A program made the translations under genes and the position numbers. 5,250 nt of DNA from a bacterium (GTDB lineage: Bacteria > Verrucomicrobiota > Verrucomicrobiia > Limisphaerales > J093): the NCBI GenBank assembly GCA_021784265.1, contig JAJXTA010000277.1, positions 1 to 5,250 of the forward strand, in the 5' to 3' direction. Positions 1 through 5,250 of the stretch are shown in pieces. How positions within the stretch are numbered: position 1 is the stretch's first letter; each line of letters opens with the position of its first letter. The notes below the pieces were generated by a model. It worked only from the letters and a program-made list of their open reading frames with translations, did not search any database and was not told the DNA's origin.

Positions 1-2554
1 TGAGGCTATAGGCCTGGAGGGTGCCCTCGGCGCGCTGCGGCTCGTCGTCCAGACTCGTCGCGCTGAGGTCCACGGTCACGGGTTGATCCTCGGTTTGCCA
101 CTCCGCCGCCTCGAGGCGCACCTCCAGCGCCGTGTAGCCCAACCGGACCTGCCGGTCGCTGGAGCGCGTCTCGCCCGCGCTATCGGTCACATCCGCATGA
201 ACGCGGAAGACGAAGGTCGGGTCGTCCTTCTCCGGCACCGTGGGATCGGGGTGAGCCACGAAATCGATCTCGAACGAGCCGTCCGCGCGGGTCGTGGCGC
301 GCCCGTGGGCGAGCTGTTGGCTGGGGCCTGACCGTCCCGGGAACGCGGCTCGTCCCCCATACCATCCCCACCACCAGGGCATGCGGACCTCGCGGGTCAC
401 TTGGTAGGTCACGGCGCCGCCATCCACGGCCGCGCCCGTGTAAGCGAGCGCCTGGCCCTTGATGGTGACCTGCCGCCCCAGTTTGCTGGCGCCCGCGGGC
501 GCCTGGAGCGTGACCTGGAACTTGGGACGCTTGTACTCCTCCACCGCGAGCCAGGTGGCGCCGGGCGGACCTTCGATCACCTGCAACCGCATCCGGCCCA
601 AGAGACGATCACGCGGGGCGAGGAAGGTCCCGGCGAACGACCCGTAATCATTGGCCTGCTGCGGCGCGCGTGCGATCTCCTTGCCGTTGACGTCGGAGAA
701 GACCACCGTGAGCCGCTGGTTGGCCAAAACGTGGTAATCGTCTTTGGCCGGGTCTGCCCGCAGACAAATGCCTTTGTACTGAATCGCTTGACCCGGCCGA
801 TACAGGGCCCGGTCCGTGAAGAAGACGGTTTGCGCGGCCGGCTGCGGGGCCTCGGTCTGGGGCCAGGCGTAGCGCTCGCCAGTAGCCAGTGCCTGGTCAC
901 CCCACCGGGCGCGGAGCACATACCCTTGACCGGGCGCCTTGAAGCTGAAGCAGCCGTTGGTGTCAGTCGTCCGCTCGGGGCCCGGCGTCAAGAGCCCTTG
1001 GGGGCTGCGCTCCCAGGTCTGGACGTTGGCCTCGGCCAAAGGCTCGCCCGAGCGCGCGTCGAGCACAAGCCCCTCGACCATGCTGTCACGGAGCCGGAGC
1101 ACCAGCGCCAGGTCGCTCACCCAGACGCTGGTAAGCGAGAGTTGATTGTCGGCTTCGCTGAACGCGGGGTTGTAGCTGGCCAGGAGGTAGTAGAAGCCAG
1201 GTTTGAGCCCCGTGGGCGCCGGGAACGTGGCCGTGTGCGTCTTGAAGTCGCGCGTGGGCGGGAGGGCCTCCGCCCAGGCCCGGACGGGCGGGCGGGCCAA
1301 GAGGGCGCGCCGTTGGCCGTCGCTGAGCGCCCCGGGAGGCGTGCGCACCTGCGGGGCCAGGAATTGGTTCCAGTCCCAGGCCACCAGCCGGAAATAAACC
1401 TCCGTGACGTTACGATAGCGGACCTGGAGGTCTGGCGCGGGCTGATTCCAGACTCGTTCGGTGGTGACCATTGCCTCTTTGGCCTCCAGCTCGGCCGCCA
1501 GGTTGGCGCAGAGCTTGCCCCCGGGGCTTTGGGGATGGGCATTGCGGCCGCGCAGGGCGCGGTCATGGGCTTTGAGGACGTCCCCCTCCTCGCGGCACAC
1601 CAGCGCGAGCTCGTACAACGCATACGACGCCACCTCGTCGTCCCCATGCTCGCGTGCGAAGCCCTCCATGGCGGCTTCAAACCGGCGGTTCCGTTCGTCA
1701 CCACCGGCAATGTTCTTGGCGTAAACCAGACGGTCTAAATCCGCCGCCAGAAAGGCCCCGGGATCGGTGTCGGGTTGGTGGAACCGGAGGAGTTGCTGGT
1801 AGAGCTGGATGGCCTTGTAGGCGGGGGCGTTAGTCTCCGTGGTGGTCGGCTGCCACGCCAGGAAGGCCGCCACCGGACCGAGGATGTCGCTCGTCGCCGA
1901 GACCTCGAAGGCGTCCTCCGGTTTGGTGCCGGCCTGCTCGCCAGCCTGGTAGAAGGTCAGTGCCTCGTGGGCAAGGAAGTCATAAAGGGTGGGCCGGTAG
2001 CGGTCGGGCTGGGTGCCCTTGACCAGGAGGGCATCATAGGCGCCAATCGGGATCGCCTGGAGCAGGGCCGGTTGCGCCAACGCCAGCGTGAAGTGGCGCT
2101 CGATTTCCGCAAAGATGCGGGGCAGGTCCCAGGTGGTGAAGTCCTTCCCCGGCGGCCCCGTGGTGCGGGTGCGCTGCAAGAACCGCCACCGGTTCTGTTG
2201 GTAGTACTGCCAATACCATTCGGCTAAAATTGTCTCGAGGACCGGCACGATTTGCCGGGGCGCCTGGGCCAGCTCGGCTTGCAGACGGGAGATTCTCTCC
2301 TCCGGCCGATTCCCCTGGAGCTCCCCCTCGAGCACGATCTTGCGGGTGATCGCCTTGGTCGCCTCCGCCCAGGCGCGGTCCGCCAACGCCCCTTGGATGA
2401 TCGGTTCGAGTTCGGTGATCGCCGTGCGCGGGAGGCCCTGGTGGACGGCTTGCTCGACTCGTTGCCATTGGGCGTCGCGCGCCCCGGCCTGGAGCGTGCC
2501 GCTCATCGTTAACACCGCTGCCGCTTTCGTGAGGTTGGCAAGCAAACCTTTCAT
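1..2554 (-). CDS. Alpha-2-macroglobulin-family (MG2 domain) protein, N-terminal 851 residues; C-terminus outside the window
   Basis: The frame is open without a stop from ATG 2554 to the window edge, giving 851 codons plus one base. An in-frame TGA at 2609-2611 and no ATG, GTG or TTG between it and 2554 fix the start; no Shine-Dalgarno motif precedes it. Residues 1-25 look like a Sec signal peptide (basic start, A/L/V/T-rich core, AGA before R26) without a lipobox Cys. Residues 26-365 are mostly helical and carry RPTLYDFLAH (187-196), as I recall from bacterial A2M-like proteins. A beta-domain with VRYRNVTEVYFRLV (378-391) follows, then a carboxypeptidase-regulatory-like segment (492-552; SGEPLAEA, DTNGCFSF). 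MG2 begins near 572 with FFTDRALYRPGQ (578-589) and ends near EEYKRPKFQV (672-681). MG3 follows (to about 805), with a Trp-rich loop at 725-732, then the start of another MG domain. The family includes large envelope proteins thought to trap proteases. Bait region, thioester and receptor-like domains are not visible, so inhibitory chemistry is unknown. Family call is firm; function is inferred. Confidence 0.92.
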   Translation of the reverse strand, partial: MKGLLANLTKAAAVLTMSGTLQAGARDAQWQRVEQAVHQGLPRTAITELEPIIQGALADRAWAEATKAITRKIVLEGELQGNRPEERISRLQAELAQAPRQIVPVLETILAEWYWQYYQQNRWRFLQRTRTTGPPGKDFTTWDLPRIFAEIERHFTLALAQPALLQAIPIGAYDALLVKGTQPDRYRPTLYDFLAHEALTFYQAGEQAGTKPEDAFEVSATSDILGPVAAFLAWQPTTTETNAPAYKAIQLYQQLLRFHQPDTDPGAFLAADLDRLVYAKNIAGGDERNRRFEAAMEGFAREHGDDEVASYALYELALVCREEGDVLKAHDRALRGRNAHPQSPGGKLCANLAAELEAKEAMVTTERVWNQPAPDLQVRYRNVTEVYFRLVAWDWNQFLAPQVRTPPGALSDGQRRALLARPPVRAWAEALPPTRDFKTHTATFPAPTGLKPGFYYLLASYNPAFSEADNQLSLTSVWVSDLALVLRLRDSMVEGLVLDARSGEPLAEANVQTWERSPQGLLTPGPERTTDTNGCFSFKAPGQGYVLRARWGDQALATGERYAWPQTEAPQPAAQTVFFTDRALYRPGQAIQYKGICLRADPAKDDYHVLANQRLTVVFSDVNGKEIARAPQQANDYGSFAGTFLAPRDRLLGRMRLQVIEGPPGATWLAVEEYKRPKFQVTLQAPAGASKLGRQVTIKGQALAYTGAAVDGGAVTYQVTREVRMPWWWGWYGGRAAFPGRSGPSQQLAHGRATTRADGSFEIDFVAHPDPTVPEKDDPTFVFRVHADVTDSAGETRSSDRQVRLGYTALEVRLEAAEWQTEDQPVTVDLSATSLDDEPQRAEGTLQAYSL

Positions 2555-2675
2555 AGTTGATCGACCGCACTGGTCCCCTGCTGCGTCCGGCAGATCCGAG
2601 CAACAGGCTCAGCATCCGACGGCCTCCCTTCGTTTGCAACCCCCGAAACCCCAGCGCGCCGCCAAGTGTCCCCTG
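2555..2675 (-). other. Intergenic spacer between the VIT-vWA and A2M-like genes
   Basis: This 121-base spacer separates the VIT-vWA stop codon from the A2M-like start codon. I see no Rho-independent terminator (no GC hairpin followed by a T-run on the minus strand), no Shine-Dalgarno motif in the last 20 bases, and no confident sigma-70 promoter. The two genes are therefore most simply read as one transcript, although a promoter with an unfamiliar consensus could lie here. The only notable structure is one imperfect hairpin, listed separately. Confidence 0.6.
2577..2607 (-). promoter_or_regulatory. Imperfect hairpin in the leader of the A2M-like gene
   Basis: On the minus strand CCTGTTGC (2607-2600) can pair with GCAGCAGG (2584-2577) over eight base pairs including one G-U pair. 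Short inner pairing (TCGG with CCGGA, one bulge) extends the stem. It ends 22 bases before the start codon at 2554. It has no following T-run, so it does not resemble an intrinsic terminator. It could be a processing site or an mRNA-stabilising structure, or chance in GC-rich DNA. Confidence 0.2.
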
Positions 2676-5114
2676 TCATTCCGCTACCTCATACACGACA
2701 TCCCGGAGGACGAACTGGACGCGCGGCCCCAGCGCCAACCAAGGGCGCACCACCGGTTGGGTGGCGATCAGGTTGAAGTAATCCGCCGAATTGAACTGGA
2801 GCCGCACCCGCTTGGCTCGGGGGAGGGTTTGCACCCGGCTATCGATCCAGCGGTCGCTGTTGAAGAAGAAAGTGCGCCCGTTGACGAAGCGGCTCTGTTG
2901 GGTGAGTTCCACCACCTCGGTCACCGCCGCCCCCACGGGCACGCCGAGGCCCGAGGTCGGGCCAGCCGTCACCCCCGCCGGCAGCGCCGACACTTGCCCC
3001 GCCGGGACCACACTCCCTTGGAGCAGCCCGCCCGCGCCGAGCCCGCCCCCAGTCGGGGTTGCGGCCACGGCATTCAGGGCTAACCGGGCCTCGCTGCGGC
3101 CGGCGATGAGGGCTTGCCCGACCTGGTCTGCCGCCATTTGGCTGCGACCGTAGCGCGCCGCGGCCACCGCCGCGGGACCCGAAACGTCCTTGCGCAAGGC
3201 CAGGTAGGCCTCCTTGGCTAGTTGCAAGCTGGCTTCGTTCCGCCCCAGACCGGGCACCGATTGCTGCGCCAGGGGCACTCCCCGCCGGGCTTCGTCCTCG
3301 TGAATGAGATAGGCCGTGTAAGGAGTGACAATCCCATACTGCCGGGCCAGGGACGTGACCTCCTCCCGCAACTCAACGTTCTCCCCGTGCAGCCGGATTA
3401 GGTCCAGGAGGTAACCGATCCGCCGGGTCGCCCAGAGGCGCGGGATGAACTCGTGCCCCTGCGCCTCCGCGGGGAAGTGGGCCGGATAACTAAACCGCTG
3501 TCGGGCGCCGTTCACGGTCCCCTGCAAAGTGATCGGCCCATCGCCCTGGCCCGCATACCGCCCTACCGCCACCACTTGCGCCCCGCGGAACAGGTCCGGT
3601 AACGGCGCGGGATAGAGACGGGTGACGCGCACGGCCTCCGGGAAAACCAGGGTCGGGTCCGTGAGCGCCGGCTCCTTCACCTGGGTGAAGAAATTGGACA
3701 CCTTCACCTCGAGGTCTTCCTCGGGCAGGACATATTGGCTGGAGGCGCGCGTGGCCTCGGTGATCTGGTCCAGGAGGTGCGTGTTCACGTCGTGACCGAG
3801 CCCGAAGCAAAAGATCCGAGTCGCCTCCGCCCCCGGTCGCCGGACCGAGGCCACAATCCGATCCGGCTCCGTCTCGCCCACGGTGGGCTGGCCGTCGGTC
3901 AGGAAGATGAGGAGGTAAGGCCGGTGGCTCTGGGCGGGCCGTTCGGCGAGGGCGTTGGTCAGGGCGTCCTGGAGGGCGGTGCCGCCGGCGGCCTGGAGGT
4001 CGTTCACGAACGCCGCGGCGCGCTCGCGGTTGGGCTGCGAAGCCTCGACCAAAGCGTGGAACAGCGGTTCGGTCTCGGTGGAGAAACGGATCAGCTCGAA
4101 GCGGTCGCCTGGGTTGAGGCTGGCGATGCAGAACAAGAGAGCTTTCTTGGCCTGGGCGAGTTTGGCGCCGGCCATCGAGCCCGAAGTGTCCAGCACGAAG
4201 GCGACGTCTTTCGGCAGGTTTTTGGCGGTCTGGGTTTCCACCGCCGGCGTGGCGAGCAGGAGGAAATAGCCATCCTCACCCGGCCTCCGTTGAGTGAGCA
4301 GGCTCAACCCCACGTCCCCTTTCTCCGGGGCGAAGTACAGCTCGAAGTCCGTGTCCGGCTTCACGTCCTTCGACTCGAAGGAGACGGTGGCGCCCCGGTC
4401 ACCGTCCCGCCGGATCTCAACCGGGTGGGTGGGCGAGTAGATGGATTTAAGGGGCCGAGTGGTGGTCAACTCGACTTCGAGCCGGACGGTCTGGATTGGC
4501 TTGGCGGAGAACTTCTCCGTGTTCAGCGGGTAGAGATAGCTGATCAAGCCCGCCTCGGCCTTCAAGAGCTGCGTGTAGGCCAACGTTACGCGTTTCTTGC
4601 TCTGGGGTTCGATGGGGAAAATGCGCACCCGGAAGGCGTCCCGGCCTGCATATTCCAAGAGCGCCGGATCCCGGAGCTTGCGGACAAGGTCCTCGTAGAG
4701 CTGGCGGGCCTTGTCGGCGCTGAGGAGTTCGGCCCGCACCGGCTTGCCGTTGACCTCCATGCTAAACTTGTCGATCTGGGCGCCGGTAGGAATGGGAAAG
4801 ACATAGGTGCCTTCAAGCTGGCGGTCGTTGGGATTATAGAACTCCTCCTCCACGGTCGTGCTGGCCACTTGATCGCGGATCCGAGCCCGGACGCGGTGGT
4901 AATTCACCTCCAACGGCGCGAAGGCATAGGGCCGGGGCAGGGGGATCGGGCGGGGGAAGGGCGGCACCGGCTGGGGCGGCGGCAACGGCCAGGGCGGAGA
5001 GAAAGGGTCGTGCACAATGATGAGGCCATCCGCGCGCCCCCGGGCCGCCACCACGCCCAACAGGAGGAGCACCCCGAGGGTCTTGGTCCAACTCACAACG
5101 AACCAACGCTTCAT
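2676..5114 (-). CDS. Secreted VIT and vWA domain-containing protein (inter-alpha-trypsin-inhibitor heavy-chain-like)
   Basis: This is a complete 812-residue protein. An in-frame TAA at 5121-5123, three codons upstream, fixes ATG 5114 as start; there is no Shine-Dalgarno motif. Residues 1-28 are a signal peptide (basic start, core around LGVLLLLGVVAA, GRA before D29). Residues 39-62 are proline-rich. The VIT domain spans about 64-193, with EEFYNPNDRQLEGTYVFPIP (89-108), KARQLYEDLVRKLRDPALLE (135-154) and VRIFPIEP (163-170). The vWA domain spans about 303-470 and has a full MIDAS: DTSGS at 309-313, T379 in GGTAL and D407 in LTDG, so divalent-metal-dependent ligand binding is expected. The motif SLARQYGIVTPYTAYLI (588-604) is typical of this family after the vWA domain. 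A Gly/Ala/Val/Pro-rich linker (about 686-730) leads to a C-terminal module (740-812). No C-terminal membrane helix or sortase LPXTG signal is present, so it is probably periplasmic or secreted, unlike sortase-target relatives. It is the first gene of a likely two-gene unit with the A2M-like gene 121 bases downstream. Domain calls are firm; the ligand is unknown. Confidence 0.95.
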   Translation of the reverse strand: MKRWFVVSWTKTLGVLLLLGVVAARGRADGLIIVHDPFSPPWPLPPPQPVPPFPRPIPLPRPYAFAPLEVNYHRVRARIRDQVASTTVEEEFYNPNDRQLEGTYVFPIPTGAQIDKFSMEVNGKPVRAELLSADKARQLYEDLVRKLRDPALLEYAGRDAFRVRIFPIEPQSKKRVTLAYTQLLKAEAGLISYLYPLNTEKFSAKPIQTVRLEVELTTTRPLKSIYSPTHPVEIRRDGDRGATVSFESKDVKPDTDFELYFAPEKGDVGLSLLTQRRPGEDGYFLLLATPAVETQTAKNLPKDVAFVLDTSGSMAGAKLAQAKKALLFCIASLNPGDRFELIRFSTETEPLFHALVEASQPNRERAAAFVNDLQAAGGTALQDALTNALAERPAQSHRPYLLIFLTDGQPTVGETEPDRIVASVRRPGAEATRIFCFGLGHDVNTHLLDQITEATRASSQYVLPEEDLEVKVSNFFTQVKEPALTDPTLVFPEAVRVTRLYPAPLPDLFRGAQVVAVGRYAGQGDGPITLQGTVNGARQRFSYPAHFPAEAQGHEFIPRLWATRRIGYLLDLIRLHGENVELREEVTSLARQYGIVTPYTAYLIHEDEARRGVPLAQQSVPGLGRNEASLQLAKEAYLALRKDVSGPAAVAAARYGRSQMAADQVGQALIAGRSEARLALNAVAATPTGGGLGAGGLLQGSVVPAGQVSALPAGVTAGPTSGLGVPVGAAVTEVVELTQQSRFVNGRTFFFNSDRWIDSRVQTLPRAKRVRLQFNSADYFNLIATQPVVRPWLALGPRVQFVLRDVVYEVAE

Positions 5115-5250
5115 ACCCGATTAGACGCGGGATGCCCCGGGAATGCTCCCGCCGCCCGCCCTGATCCTCGGCTAATTTGGCCGGTGCCGTAAGAAGATGC
5201 CGAAAAAAGGGACGCGGGACCACTTTTTGGTTGACGAAGTGCTATAGATT
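5115..5250 (-). promoter_or_regulatory. Upstream region of the VIT-vWA gene, probable location of the operon promoter
   Basis: No gene is supportable in this 136-base stretch. Its distal part (about 5205-5250) is less GC-rich than the genes and contains A/T runs (GAAAAAAGG, ACTTTTTGG), as expected near a promoter. On the minus strand TATAGC (5246-5241) could be a -10 element, but its -35 would lie outside the window. On the plus strand TTGACG (5231-5236) resembles a -35 box for a divergent gene to the right, again with its partner beyond the edge. A small inverted repeat, CGGC-N7-GCCG, lies at 5169-5183. None of these sites is convincing alone. Confidence 0.3.

Noticed and set aside
401..1738. 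445-codon open frame on the plus strand
   Set aside because: It is antisense to the A2M-like gene, whose minus-strand frame carries clear family motifs throughout. The plus-strand translation is Arg/Gly/Val-rich with no recognisable domain, as expected of a GC-rich shadow frame.
2034..2639. 201-codon minus-strand open frame across the spacer and the A2M-like start
   Set aside because: It overlaps the signal peptide and N-terminal region of the A2M-like protein in another frame. It is Arg/Gly/Pro-rich and has no recognisable motif.
2573..2675. Eight-base direct repeat GTCCCCTG at 2573-2580 and 2668-2675, at the two ends of the spacer
   Set aside because: It is too short to separate from chance in GC-rich DNA. 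There is no inserted element between the copies and no inverted ends.
3735..5192. 485-codon open frame on the plus strand
   Set aside because: It is antisense to the VIT and vWA domains of the minus-strand gene. Its composition mirrors the complementary codons and shows no domain, signal peptide or initiation signal.
5198..5210. T-run on the minus strand (CCCTTTTTTCGG) as a possible terminator of an upstream gene
   Set aside because: No stable GC hairpin directly precedes the T-run, and no upstream gene end is visible in the window.
5220..5241. Inverted repeat CACTT-N11-AAGTG upstream of the VIT-vWA gene
   Set aside because: Five-base arms with an 11-base gap are expected by chance. No operator family is recognised.

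Overview
The window is GC-rich, densely coding bacterial DNA. All supportable genes lie on the minus strand. Reading in the direction of transcription (right to left), there is a 136-base upstream region (5115-5250), a complete 812-codon gene for a secreted VIT + von Willebrand factor A (vWA) protein (2676-5114), a 121-base spacer (2555-2675), and the first 851 codons of a large alpha-2-macroglobulin-family (MG2-domain) protein. That second gene starts at 2554 and runs off the left edge of the window.

The organism cannot be fixed from this sequence. High GC, two large exported surface-type proteins, no Shine-Dalgarno motif before either start, and the style of the VIT-vWA and A2M sequences suggest a GC-rich Gram-negative of the Planctomycetota-Verrucomicrobiota-Chlamydiota group, possibly Verrucomicrobiota. 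This is an inference from family resemblance only.

The two genes are probably co-transcribed. Both products have N-terminal export signals and neither has a visible membrane anchor, although the C-terminus of the A2M protein is not in the window. The first has a complete metal-binding MIDAS site in its vWA domain, so it probably binds a protein ligand. The second shows an N-terminal helical region, then macroglobulin beta-domains including an unmistakable MG2 signature. Its bait region and any thioester would lie beyond the left edge. In animals, VIT + vWA is the architecture of inter-alpha-trypsin-inhibitor heavy chains and MG domains are that of alpha-2-macroglobulin. Finding both folds side by side in a bacterium suggests a possible envelope protease-trapping or adhesion unit, and this is the most interesting hypothesis here.

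Long open frames on the plus strand (401-1738 and 3735-5192) are antisense shadows of these genes. No RNA genes, mobile elements, CRISPR arrays or convincing terminators were seen.
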